64,000 nucleotides of DNA from Photobacterium frigidiphilum (GTDB taxonomy: Bacteria; Pseudomonadota; Gammaproteobacteria; Enterobacterales; Vibrionaceae). How positions within the stretch are numbered: the first letter of the stretch is position 1; each line of letters starts with the position of its first letter. The position numbers were made by a program, and so were the translations under genes. This document shows, piece by piece, positions 45,370 through 54,011 of the stretch. The notes beneath the pieces were generated by a model. It worked only from the letters and a program-made list of their open reading frames with translations, searched no databases and was not told the origin of the DNA. The stretch covers positions 16,195 to 80,194 of the forward strand of contig NZ_PYMJ01000031.1 of the NCBI RefSeq assembly GCF_003025615.1. Direction: 5' to 3'.

Positions 45370-46851
45370 ATGAATAACGACAACAAGCAATTTATGCCTC
45401 AAGACGTCATTAACGATATCCTTGAGTGGGAAATTATGCACGGCGTCGCGTTTCGTCAGGCCGATAATACGGCAAGGCATGTACCATTCAGCATCGCACC
45501 GATGACGATGGAACGCTCTGTGTACCAACACTTGCTTTCTGTTACACCACTGATCGCTAAGTTGGTAAGCAACGTGTCTGAAGATCATGATTTCCTGCAA
45601 GAGTCGCTTAGTGATATGGCAAAGGCAGACCCATTTTTTGGTCGTTTGATGGAGCTGCATCAGCAAGCACATGGTGATGTAACTAAGCGTCAGCAACCTG
45701 CTCGCCAGCCACTACTTTTGATGCGTACCGATTTTATGGATGATCGTCAGCATGGGGCAAAAGTGATCGAATTCAATGGTATTGCTGCAGGTATGGGGCC
45801 ATTTGGTCAGCGCGCTACAGAGTTGCATTGCTTTGTGCAAGATCAATGGAACGATGTCTACCGTAATTGGTTAGAAGACGATACGGCAATACCAGCAGAC
45901 AATCACGGCATGGAACAACTCGCTATAGGTATTGCCGCCTCAGCAAGAAAGGTAAAGGCGCACTTTGCTGAACTGGGTGATAGTGCGAACGAACAAAAGC
46001 CAACTTTCCTGATGATTGTGCAGAAAGATGAAGACAATGTTTACGATCAGCACCTATTGGAAGTTGCATTGCAAAAGATTGGGGTTCGCACAGTAAGACG
46101 CACCTTTGAGCAGTTGAGCACTCAGCTCTCTAGTGGTGAAAATCAGCGCCTAATTCTTGAAAATGTTGGCGCAATTGACACGGTTTACTTACGTGCAGGC
46201 TATCAATATTCAGACTACTGGGCACCAGAGTTGAATGAAGATATTTGCTGTCACACATTAAGCCAAACGCGTCTGTTTATTGAAATGCATTACGTGGCAA
46301 TGAACGCGACCATCAGCCAGCAGCTTGCAACGAGTAAATCAATGCAGATGCTACTGACCATGATGCCTGCACAAGAGTATGCCCGTTGGGGGTTAACCCT
46401 AGAAGAAGCTCGATTAGTAAAGAGTGTATTGGCAGATATGAAACCCATTTCGAAGGAGGCAATCGAATGGTTTAATACCTCTGCCGATAAGCAAGAGTGG
46501 GTACTCAAGAACCAAGGCGAAGGTGGTGGTCACTGTGTGTTTGGAGATCAGATCAGTGAGACATTAGCCAAATTGAAGCCAGAAGAGTATGACGCATGGG
46601 CATTGATGCAGCGTTTGTATCCGCATGAACGAGATACGCCAACCATTGCGGTTCGTGATGGAAAGCAGACGTTAGTGAACGATCTTGTGAGCGAAATCGG
46701 CTTGTTTACCGCCCATTATCAAGGAGAGCCTGTAACGGAGCTAGACGGCTATGCTGGTTACTTAATCCGCAGTAAGCCTGCCAGTGAAAATGAAGGTGGC
46801 ATTCATAGCGGTCAAGGGATCTTAGATTCTCTAGTACTTATTAATGCGTGA
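45370..46851 (+). CDS. Eukaryotic-type glutathione synthetase
   Basis: 493-aa ATP-grasp ligase of the eukaryotic GSS family, not the roughly 315-aa bacterial GshB. Matches to human GSS seen by eye: KVIEFNGIAAGMGPFG (human IEINTISASFGG), QKDEDNVYDQHLLEVAL, VRTVRRTFEQLS (human IHVIRRTFEDIS), VYLRAGYQYSDY, the glycine-rich ATP loop WVLKNQGEGGGHCVFGDQI (human FVLKPQREGGGNNLYGEEM), and the closing GYLIRSK...EGGIHSGQGILDS. It would join gamma-glutamylcysteine with glycine or another amine. Last gene of the gshA'-ABC-ABC-GSS cluster, 28 bp after the exporter, with AGAAAGAG before the ATG. Confidence 0.93.
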   Translation: MNNDNKQFMPQDVINDILEWEIMHGVAFRQADNTARHVPFSIAPMTMERSVYQHLLSVTPLIAKLVSNVSEDHDFLQESLSDMAKADPFFGRLMELHQQAHGDVTKRQQPARQPLLLMRTDFMDDRQHGAKVIEFNGIAAGMGPFGQRATELHCFVQDQWNDVYRNWLEDDTAIPADNHGMEQLAIGIAASARKVKAHFAELGDSANEQKPTFLMIVQKDEDNVYDQHLLEVALQKIGVRTVRRTFEQLSTQLSSGENQRLILENVGAIDTVYLRAGYQYSDYWAPELNEDICCHTLSQTRLFIEMHYVAMNATISQQLATSKSMQMLLTMMPAQEYARWGLTLEEARLVKSVLADMKPISKEAIEWFNTSADKQEWVLKNQGEGGGHCVFGDQISETLAKLKPEEYDAWALMQRLYPHERDTPTIAVRDGKQTLVNDLVSEIGLFTAHYQGEPVTELDGYAGYLIRSKPASENEGGIHSGQGILDSLVLINA

Positions 46852-47146
46852 TTGTTTATGAGGCTATTGTCCGAACCCTGATGGTCTTAATAGCATGAGA
46901 ATCTAAATGCTATCAAGGCTCAGAGTCATGTGAGTGACAGCAAAGAGGCTCTTGGCTCTTATAGATTAATGGTATTAGACCGTAGTGTTTTGTGAAAAAT
47001 TTGAAACACGGAAATATTCACCATCGAGTCAGCGTGGTCGACAATATGGTGCAGGTGTTTGACGAGCAGACAGATAGTTAGTTAATGCTGATAAGCTCTT
47101 CCTTTGTTCAATTGCAGATGGAAAAATTTTCAGCTGCAAGCGGTTT

Positions 47147-47539
47147 TTATTTCCGATTTTGACGCTGCGGGTAGCGGCCGCTCTTCTTTAGCCGTTTAGC
47201 CACACTATAGTGATAATAGCGGGCCAGAAGTGGACGAATAAACGGCAGGCCGATAAAAAAAGCCAGCGGTTTAAGACGACTGACTCGGCTCATTAACAGG
47301 ATATACGCATCAAGTTCGCTCAAAACTTTCCCACTTGCTGTTTTAACATGCAGTTCGGTCAATGCTTTCAGGGGGTCGATACCTAGCTGCTGCAGCAACT
47401 TTTCCTGCCCGGTAATATCAACCCAGCATACCGAATCGCCCTTATCTCCTGCCAGATTTTGATAATTATTACGATCTTTAATACAACGCGGGCAGCTGCC
47501 ATCGTAATAAACAGTTACTTTTTCGTCGCCATTTTTCAT
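47147..47539 (-). CDS. DCC-family (DUF393) thiol-disulfide oxidoreductase-like protein
   Basis: 130-aa protein with the family N-terminus VTVYYDGSCPRCIKDRN, the DGxCPxC motif, followed by WVDITGQ and the helical ELDAYILLMSRVSRL segment. I chose ATG 47539 because AGGAGGG lies seven bases upstream; the longer frame to 47680 has no such support. The function of DCC proteins is mostly unassigned; the paired cysteines suggest redox activity. It converges with the glutathione synthetase gene. Confidence 0.87.
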   Translation of the reverse strand: MKNGDEKVTVYYDGSCPRCIKDRNNYQNLAGDKGDSVCWVDITGQEKLLQQLGIDPLKALTELHVKTASGKVLSELDAYILLMSRVSRLKPLAFFIGLPFIRPLLARYYHYSVAKRLKKSGRYPQRQNRK

Positions 47540-48027
47540 ATTTCGCCCTCCTACATATATTCTATACCTAGCCTCCTTTATTGCCGTGAAGGCTGAGTTC
47601 TTATGATCCCGGTTAATAAAAAAAACGATATTTGCAATTGAACAAAGTGAACTAAAATTACAAAAAAGTATGCCTCTCAATGGTTTTTTTTATTGTCCGG
47701 GTTTACTGACATTTCTTGGTTCGCAGAATATGACGACACCTCGCTATGGGGCACATAGTGCCTTAGAGTGTCAGCTTTAATGTTTGATTATTACACCACC
47801 AAATCAGCCTTTCCCTATCACGTTTTTGCCCCATTCCAATTTAGAGCGCTTGCTCATTCATGCGCTGTTAATAGTGATTTTCGATACCTAAGATAATGCT
47901 CAACTCAGGCTTACTGATCCTTGTTATCACCCATAAGCCTGAATCAGCATCCCCTCACTTTTAACGAGTTGACGCAACCCCGTTTGATGCACTTGTTAGA
48001 AATACAGGCGTCAAACAAGTATTAGAA
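47540..48027. other. Intergenic region with a 9-bp inverted repeat
   Basis: No credible ORF. TCAGGCTTA (47905-47913) and TAAGCCTGA (47934-47942) form an exact inverted repeat with a 20-nt spacer, downstream of the ABM-like gene. There is no U-tract. Confidence 0.4.
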
Positions 48028-48336
48028 TCATGGGGCGGTTGAGAAAACATGCCTTACAATAGTTTCTGGTGGCGCAGTGATTAGTTCGCTGGCATTTTCA
48101 AGGATAGGTTTCAAATTCTTTTGGTGAAATTCAACGGCTTCTTGACTCGGAAAGAGAGCGTCGACAAAAAAGTGTTTTTTGTTTTCGTCATAAGATGCAC
48201 ACCAGCTAATTGGTCCATTTTCGTTCTTTTTTAAAGAGACCTGTTTAGCGCACTGTAATAATAGTTCATAAGTCTCCGTTACCTTGTTTCCCCTAGGAAT
48301 TAAAGTCACATGGTGATGTTGCATAGTATCGTTCAT
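48028..48336 (-). CDS. Small protein resembling the antibiotic-biosynthesis-monooxygenase (ABM) fold
   Basis: 102 aa. The pattern HVTLIPRGN...ELLLQCAKQVSLKKNENGPISWCASYD..HFFVDALFPSQEAVEFHQKN, with a final helix ILENASELI, resembles YgiN/ABM dimeric alpha-beta barrels, in which strand SQEAVEFHQ is typical. Assigned by pattern only. AAGAG lies eight bases upstream of the ATG. It is followed upstream (same strand) by the DUF2798 remnant, and a LysR gene diverges beyond. Confidence 0.6.
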   Translation of the reverse strand: MNDTMQHHHVTLIPRGNKVTETYELLLQCAKQVSLKKNENGPISWCASYDENKKHFFVDALFPSQEAVEFHQKNLKPILENASELITAPPETIVRHVFSTAP

Positions 48337-48430
48337 AATGATCTCTTACGTTTGGTTGTTAAATTTCTAATAGTGTATTAGGCAGCATGTTTCTCTTTCA
48401 TCTGTACCGAGGTGACAGTTAAGCTCGATG

Positions 48431-48714
48431 TCATACCTGACATCGGCGACTTGTCTTGTCGTAACGGTAATAAGCACTTAAGGAACTCGACCGTCCGCTT
48501 CCACTAATCCGCGCTGTTAATTTGGTAATCAAAGGTTGGACTGTTAACCCCAGAATAAAGGCACTTGACCACGCTAAGATGAAAGCATTTCCCCAGTTTG
48601 TAAAAATCAGCTCAGGCCCTCTGTTAGAAAGGTAAGCAATCCGGACATGGCGCCAGCCATTATCACTGAGGAGAGTAGACCACTGATGAGTTTTACGTAG
48701 AGCACCGGAAGCTT
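48431..48714 (-). pseudogene. Frameshifted DUF2798-family membrane protein
   Basis: Two minus-strand frames together give a DUF2798-like protein. The first reads RGKLPVLYVKLISGLLSSVI, MAGAMSGLLTFLTEG and then a stop. The second reads FTNWGNAFILAWSSAFILGL, TVQPLITKLTARI and on to a TGA at 48431. The shift falls near the GGGCC run around 48615. Two TM helices with the LPxxY start and the W..AF..AW..AF core match what I know of this family. No in-frame ATG begins it; the only possible starts are a GTG after CCG or an upstream codon. It is too short in either frame to appear as a long ORF. Confidence 0.72.
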
Positions 48715-48753
48715 TCCTCTATTCGCCTTTCAATATTATGGCTTATACTTTAC

Positions 48754-48775
48754 TATTTCCCATATATGGGAAATA
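48754..48775. promoter_or_regulatory. 22-bp perfect palindrome at the LysR gene 5' end
   Basis: A perfect dyad with core TTTCCCATATATGGGAAA overlaps the first in-frame ATG (48766) of the LysR gene. It follows a TTCGCC/TATACT promoter-like pair (about 48723 and 48744). Its place between the LysR gene and the divergent DUF2798/ABM genes makes it a likely operator. Confidence 0.75.
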
Positions 48776-48792
48776 CAGGTCTTTATAGAATT

Positions 48793-49755
48793 ATGGATTC
48801 CATTATTGGAAATGTTGATGATCTCATGCTGTTTTACAAAGTTGTGCAGCAGGGTTCGTTAAATCGCGCGGCAACATTGGTTGGATTACCCAATTCGACG
48901 TTGAGTCGCCGTTTATCTGCATTGGAGCGACGGTTGGGCATTAAGCTTCTGCAGGTGAAAGGTAAAAAGCTGGCCGCTACGGAACAAGGTCAGCTTTACT
49001 TCCAGCAGTTGTCACCTTTACTGGAAATGCTGGATCAGCAATTTTTGAATTTGCAGGAACAGCAGCGAGAGTTGTCCGGAACAATACGTTTGGAAATGCC
49101 GGCATTGATGTATGAAACCTGGATTGGCGATATTATAGAGCGATTCCTATTGGAGCATCCGCAAGTACGGCTGGAGCTGAGAACCGAACAAGCGCACAGC
49201 AACTTGTTGGCTGAGGATATGGATTTAGGTGTCTGCATTGGTCCGCTCTCCGACAGCTCTTTAATCGCGCAACAAATATTCGGCGCGCCTTGTGGGCTAT
49301 TTGCTCATATCGATTATCTACAGTGCAGGGGGAAACCAGAAAATCTGGATGAACTTTCTGAGCACGCGCTGATCATTAGTCAAATCCTAGATCGATGGAT
49401 GATGGTTCCGCCAGGCAGCACCAGCCCGATTACCTATCGTCCAAATGCACGCATGAAAGTACCGGATATTCGTGAAGTGCGGCGAGCCATTTTTGCAGGA
49501 ATAGGCATTGGATTGTTACCGCTGCATCATCTCCGTGGCAATGAAGATCAGGTGCAGCAGATCATGCCCGATTATCGTTTCGAACAGCTCAAGTTTTATC
49601 TGGTTTATCGACGTCGGGAACTATTACCGAAGGCACAACAGGTATTAATCAAGCAATTATTGGCAGGGGCACCCAGTATCACTGACGCTGAGTTGATGAT
49701 TGAGAAAGTCGTTTCCGCGGATCACATGAACGCTGAAACAAGACATTCACCTTGA
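48793..49755 (+). CDS. LysR-family transcriptional regulator
   Basis: 320 aa from ATG 48793. The HTH is at residues 8-50 (DDLMLFYKVVQQGSLNRAATLVGLPNSTLSRRLSALE), followed by an effector-binding domain. The Arg-Arg in STLSRRLSALERRLG and the substrate domain are closest to the group that includes AaeR/DsdC-like divergent regulators. I prefer this start because it gives the usual distance to the HTH and leaves the 22-bp palindrome in the leader; ATG 48766 lies within the palindrome. It diverges from the DUF2798 remnant and ABM-like genes, so these are candidate targets. Confidence 0.85.
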   Translation: MDSIIGNVDDLMLFYKVVQQGSLNRAATLVGLPNSTLSRRLSALERRLGIKLLQVKGKKLAATEQGQLYFQQLSPLLEMLDQQFLNLQEQQRELSGTIRLEMPALMYETWIGDIIERFLLEHPQVRLELRTEQAHSNLLAEDMDLGVCIGPLSDSSLIAQQIFGAPCGLFAHIDYLQCRGKPENLDELSEHALIISQILDRWMMVPPGSTSPITYRPNARMKVPDIREVRRAIFAGIGIGLLPLHHLRGNEDQVQQIMPDYRFEQLKFYLVYRRRELLPKAQQVLIKQLLAGAPSITDAELMIEKVVSADHMNAETRHSP

Positions 49756-50076
49756 TAATGAGCTTGCTAATTCCCGATCCGAGCGTGTAACTAGATCATG
49801 GCTTATGGCAACATTCTCAGCTTTCGATACTTTCCTTCATAACAAAAGTGATAATTAGATCATTGACTCTAACGCATTCTTGTCCATATTTGAGATAGGG
49901 CAGCAGTAATCACATAATGCCTGTTTGGTTTCACTCATGTTGTTTTTCCGGCATATAGCTAAACTATTAAAGCTAGTACGCCCCTTAGACTTGGCAAGAA
50001 ATGGTTGGGTTTGTTTGTAGTGGTACAGTTTTCGCAGTTAAGAAATTACATCTTTATTTTTCTTGTTTCGACGTTA
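49756..50076. other. Intergenic region
   Basis: No convincing gene. A 27-codon minus frame (49938-49855) encodes a cysteine-rich MSETKQALCDYCCPISNMD-type peptide after a weak GGAA. I list it only as a curiosity. Confidence 0.3.
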
Positions 50077-50838
50077 CTACGAAGGGACTTCACCACGGAA
50101 AATACCCGCCGTTGAACTAAGAATATCTTTTAACCAGCTTGAAGTGACTTGTAGATTAAGCCACTCAGGTCGAAACTGAAAACGATGCCAATCAGAGAGC
50201 AAATCTATTGTTGAACTGAAGGGTGGTGCAATAATGAATAAGGCAACAACCGCAATCAATTGCGCTGTGCTAATGAAAGGGTTTTTAAAAGAAATAACCT
50301 TCATCGCAGTACCAAAAGAGGACTTTAACTTTCGGTTGGCTAAATCAACGCTATAGCATTCATCCAATGCAAGATGTAGCACCCCACCAAAAGCGACGAA
50401 TAACCCAGATAGCCAGCTGGTCGCATTGCTATACCCCATATAGTGGGTCATACATACAATGCACATACTCAGTAATGCAATAAAGGCCAACGAATGACAA
50501 CAGCCCCTATGGATGGTGAGTTTTTCAAAAAATGATTTTGCGCTATGGCGAATAAATATATAAAAAGCCACAGCGGCCAAAACAAGTTCCAGCATCGTGA
50601 CTTGTGCATAGAGGTGGCAAATTAAAACAAAGCTGCATACGCAAGCAAATAAACTAAACAGGGTGCGCATAGAGGTTGAATTGTCTGAATCGATGTCAGG
50701 TAATAATCCACCGATAGTGCCTAAAAAGGTCAACCATAGTGCAGTAATAGGCTGTATGTTTCCTGCCGATAATAAAGCGGTGGCCGCTAAACTACTGGCG
50801 ATAGCCGCATAATTCAAATGTGTATTGAAGTTAGCCAC
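50077..50838 (-). CDS. YdjM-like membrane metal-dependent hydrolase family protein
   Basis: 253 aa with about five TM helices. N-terminal THLNYA...GGLLPDIDSDNS and HRGCCHSLAF, then LHLALDECYSVDLANRKLK, give the conserved His/Asp residues of the DUF457/YdjM family. It begins with GTG at 50838, after AAGAG. E. coli ydjM is an SOS gene, and a LexA-like box lies 54 bp upstream here, which supports the assignment. The biochemical activity is not established for the family. Confidence 0.85.
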   Translation of the reverse strand: MANFNTHLNYAAIASSLAATALLSAGNIQPITALWLTFLGTIGGLLPDIDSDNSTSMRTLFSLFACVCSFVLICHLYAQVTMLELVLAAVAFYIFIRHSAKSFFEKLTIHRGCCHSLAFIALLSMCIVCMTHYMGYSNATSWLSGLFVAFGGVLHLALDECYSVDLANRKLKSSFGTAMKVISFKNPFISTAQLIAVVALFIIAPPFSSTIDLLSDWHRFQFRPEWLNLQVTSSWLKDILSSTAGIFRGEVPS

Positions 50839-51340
50839 TGGTGCTCTTAGGGTTTGTTATTTTCACAGCTTCGCCTCTATGCCGATATTAACTGTATTTA
50901 TATCCAGTATTATGGTGCAAATTGTGACGACATCAATGAAAAATCATGAATTTGTCATATGTATTACATCAAGGGATGATTTTTTAAGCGATATGCTTCA
51001 TGCGTGGGGCAATGATCATTGAAAAATGGCATTAGATAGGATTAATACATAAATTAAATATATTTTCTAAAGTTTCGCATATCTATTCATCAGTGACATG
51101 TGATCATGTATTTATCTCTCTATGTAGAACTTACCACCAATTTTATACTGTAAAGCCACCGTTAGTTTGTTTCGGTCATGTCGGATGTTAAGAGTTTTGT
51201 TGTTTTATGTGTTGTAGATGTTTGAGTTACTAGCGGTTTATTTGCTATAAAACGGTAGTATCTTTTTTGATACATGCTGTTAAAAACAAATTGATTGTTT
51301 TGATTCATTACTGAAGCAGCGACAAATAACAGGGATGTTT
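50839..51340. other. Divergent promoter region (YdjM-like gene / amino-acid ABC operon)
   Basis: Apart from the LexA-like box I see no gene. A 65-codon plus frame from 50825 starts inside the opposing gene and has no family features. The stretch is AT-rich; the ABC operon promoter must be near its right end. Confidence 0.4.
50890..50909 (-). promoter_or_regulatory. LexA (SOS) box upstream of the YdjM-like gene
   Basis: AACTGTATTTATATCCAGTA matches the E. coli LexA consensus at 17 of 20 positions as I recall it. The left CTGT half is perfect and the right half reads CCAG instead of ACAG. It sits 52-71 bp upstream of the start. Confidence 0.65.
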
Positions 51341-52138
51341 ATGCGTAAATTACTGAGTGGCATTGTTGCTGCTGTAGCTTTAATTAGTACTTCTGCTGCC
51401 GTTACTGCGGGTCCTATTCTTGACGATATAGCTAAATCAGGCGAACTACGTGTTTGTTTTGATGCGGGTTATATGCCGTTTGAAATGAAGAGTAAGAATG
51501 GCTCATTCATTGGTTTTGATATTGATATTGGCAAGCAGATGGCTCGCCAAATGGGTGTTAAGTATGTACCTATCAACACCGCGTGGGATGGCATCATTCC
51601 AACATTGTTGACGGGTAAGTGCCACATGATCAATGCCGGTATGACAATCAATGCACAGCGTAATATGCGCGTGAATTTTGCTGACCCATACATTGTTATT
51701 GGTCAATCTATTCTGATAAACCCTGAGCTTGAGGGTGAAATCACTAGCTATAAAGACTTGAACGACAGTAAATATACGATTGCAACCAAGCTAGGTACAA
51801 CGGGCGAGCAAGCTATTAAGCGCATGATTAGCAAAGCGAAGCTAAATGTTTTCGAAACGCAATCGGATGCTGTACTAGAAGTGGCTAACGGCAAAGCGGA
51901 TGCGTTTATTTACGATATGCCATTTAACGCGATTTATGCGTCACAAAATGATGGCAAAGTTATTCACCTAGAACAACCATTTACTTATGAACCTTTAGGT
52001 TGGGCTATTGCACAAGGCGATAGCGACATGCTGAACTTTTTGAATAACTTCCTACGTCAGATTAAAGGCGATGGCACTTATGATCGTGTTTACGATAAGT
52101 GGTTTAAAAATGACAGCTGGTTAAAGCAAGTACAGTAA
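51341..52138 (+). CDS. Polar amino-acid ABC transporter, periplasmic binding protein
   Basis: 265-aa family 3 solute-binding protein with a Sec signal (MRKLLSGIVAAVALISTSAAVTA, cleaved before GP). The domain opens with LRVCFDAGYMPFEMKSKNGSFIGFDIDIGKQMA and has the WDGIIPTLLTGKCHMI and GTTGEQAIK ligand-site segments. ATG 51341 has CAGGGA at good spacing; ATG 51335 overlaps that site. First gene of a binding protein-permease-ATPase set. Substrate likely a polar amino acid such as His, Arg or Gln; sequence alone does not say which. Confidence 0.92.
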   Translation: MRKLLSGIVAAVALISTSAAVTAGPILDDIAKSGELRVCFDAGYMPFEMKSKNGSFIGFDIDIGKQMARQMGVKYVPINTAWDGIIPTLLTGKCHMINAGMTINAQRNMRVNFADPYIVIGQSILINPELEGEITSYKDLNDSKYTIATKLGTTGEQAIKRMISKAKLNVFETQSDAVLEVANGKADAFIYDMPFNAIYASQNDGKVIHLEQPFTYEPLGWAIAQGDSDMLNFLNNFLRQIKGDGTYDRVYDKWFKNDSWLKQVQ

Positions 52139-52217
52139 TCTTTATTGGCTAGGCATAGTGTCTGGCCAATTTTTTGTCTTCTTGTTTTAATCTCCAATAC
52201 GCCTAATGGAAGTAGTT

Positions 52218-53165
52218 ATGCTTAGGACGTCTAATCGTTGGCTGTGGCACGGCATTTTTGTAGTTATCGTCGCGCTGTCTATTTTTGGTATTTACCAAGC
52301 CTCAAAACAAATAAATTATAACTGGCAATGGGAAAGGGTGACGCCTTTCTTGTTTGATACCTCTCCACTAGAAGTGATAGCGGCTGGGGATGGCAGTGTT
52401 GTTATTAACGATGATGGCTCATTGGTTGTTAATTTCGATTACGATGATCAACCACAAGTTGTTACTCAGTACGACGAGCTGTTTGTTGCTGATAGCGATA
52501 TTGTTTTCGAGGGTGATGTTCTTGCCCAATCAGAAAACTGGTCTGTCGGCCCTTTAATAGTAGGGTTGTGGGTAACCCTGAAAATATCGGTTATATCATT
52601 ATTCTTTGCCGTGATTATCGGCTTAGTTGCAGGTTTAATGCGAATTTCAAATAACCCTGTGACTAAAAATCTTTCGTTTTTGTACGTTGAAATTATTCGT
52701 GGTACACCGCTGCTAGTCCAAATATTTATTGTCTATTTTTTCTTAGGCACAATATTCGATTTAGAACGATTTACGGCCGGTGTGGTAGCGCTTTCTGTTT
52801 TTACTGGCGCCTATATTGCCGAGATCATTCGATCGGGTATTCAATCTATTCCCCCTGGGCAAATGGAAGCTGCGCGTTCATTAGGGATGAATTACCCCAA
52901 GGCAATGGCTTACGTTATTTTACCTCAAGCATTTAAGCGCACATTACCGCCAATGGCGGGTCAGCTTATTACGCTAATTAAAGACTCTTCATTAGTGTCT
53001 GTTATTTCTATCACTGATTTAACCAAAGCTGGGCGAGAGGTAATTAGTGGCAGCTTTGCAACGTTTGAAGTGTGGTTTGTGGTTGCGGGTCTGTATTTAT
53101 TACTGACTATTTCACTATCATGGGTAGTGCAACGTATTGAGAAGAGGTTAGCGTCTAGTGACTAG
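52218..53165 (+). CDS. Polar amino-acid ABC transporter permease with extracytoplasmic insert
   Basis: 315 aa. TM1 lies at about residues 10-28. The 90 residues between it and the permease core form an acidic, strand-rich region (GDGSVVINDDGSLVVNFDYDD, later VADSDIVFEGD), probably periplasmic. The HisM/GlnP-type core follows, with VEIIRGTPLLVQIFIVYF and the EAA loop EAARSLGMNYPKAMAYVILPQAFKRTLPP. The insert makes it longer than the usual 220-240 aa permease. Only one permease is present, so it should form a homodimer. ATG 52218 has GGAAG five bases upstream. It overlaps the ATPase reading frame at 53158. Confidence 0.9.
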   Translation: MLRTSNRWLWHGIFVVIVALSIFGIYQASKQINYNWQWERVTPFLFDTSPLEVIAAGDGSVVINDDGSLVVNFDYDDQPQVVTQYDELFVADSDIVFEGDVLAQSENWSVGPLIVGLWVTLKISVISLFFAVIIGLVAGLMRISNNPVTKNLSFLYVEIIRGTPLLVQIFIVYFFLGTIFDLERFTAGVVALSVFTGAYIAEIIRSGIQSIPPGQMEAARSLGMNYPKAMAYVILPQAFKRTLPPMAGQLITLIKDSSLVSVISITDLTKAGREVISGSFATFEVWFVVAGLYLLLTISLSWVVQRIEKRLASSD

Positions 53166-53184
53166 AGATTACCAAGGCGACAAT

Positions 53185-53910
53185 ATGATTGTTGCTACGA
53201 ATGTCGATAAGATCTACCCCAACGGATGCCATGCACTGAAAAAAGTCAGTGCAACCGTAAAGCGTGGGGAAGTGGTTGTTATTATTGGTCCTTCTGGTTC
53301 GGGTAAATCAACGTTTTTACGTACGTTAAACCAGTTAGAGGTGATTAATTCAGGCGACATCATGATTGATGGCATGGATATGTATGCCCGTGGTAGCAAC
53401 ATTAATGCGTTACGTGAAAACGTGGGTATGGTGTTTCAGTCTTTTAATTTATTTCCTCACAAAACAGTGAAGGGAAACGTCATGCTTGCGCCATTGAAAG
53501 TCACAAAGCGTGATGCTAAAGAAGTTGAACAACACGCGAAAGATCTGATTTATCGTGTTGGTTTAGCTGAAAAAATGGATGTGTATCCTTCTCATTTATC
53601 TGGTGGTCAACAACAGCGTGTCGCTATTGCTCGTGCATTGGCGATGAAGCCTGATGTCATGTTATTTGATGAACCGACATCGGCGCTCGATCCTGAAATG
53701 GTCGGGGAAGTACTCGACGTAATGAAAGCACTTGCTGCTGATGGAATGACAATGGTGGTGGTAACCCATGAAATGGGCTTTGCGCGAGAAGTGGCTGATC
53801 GTGTGTTATTTATGGAAGACGGTGAGCTATTAGTGAGTGATACGCCCGAAAATGTATTCGATACGACAATACATCCTCGTTTACAGCAGTTCTTATCTAA
53901 AATATTGTAA
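53185..53910 (+). CDS. Polar amino-acid ABC transporter ATPase (GlnQ/HisP-like)
   Basis: 241 aa with all motifs: Walker A GPSGSGKST, Q-loop MVFQSFNLFPH, signature LSGGQQQRVA, Walker B VMLFDEPTSALD and switch VTHEMGFA. I chose ATG 53185 (MIVATNVDKIY) with AAGG seven bases before it; GTG 53158 inside the permease end is possible and would add nine residues. It powers the importer encoded by the two preceding genes. Confidence 0.93.
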   Translation: MIVATNVDKIYPNGCHALKKVSATVKRGEVVVIIGPSGSGKSTFLRTLNQLEVINSGDIMIDGMDMYARGSNINALRENVGMVFQSFNLFPHKTVKGNVMLAPLKVTKRDAKEVEQHAKDLIYRVGLAEKMDVYPSHLSGGQQQRVAIARALAMKPDVMLFDEPTSALDPEMVGEVLDVMKALAADGMTMVVVTHEMGFAREVADRVLFMEDGELLVSDTPENVFDTTIHPRLQQFLSKIL

Positions 53911-54011
53911 TTAGAAGTGTTAACACATGCCGCCTCATACTTATGATTGCTCGTAAGCATGAAGCGGTATTGTATTTTACGTAGCGGATTGTTCAGTTAG
54001 ATTATTCAATG

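Noticed and set aside
49855..49938. 27-codon cysteine-rich minus frame
   Set aside because: Too short, with a weak ribosome site and no known family; could be chance.
50825..51022. 65-codon plus frame starting inside the YdjM-like gene
   Set aside because: It begins antisense to a real gene, has no ribosome site or family features, and covers the LexA-like box.
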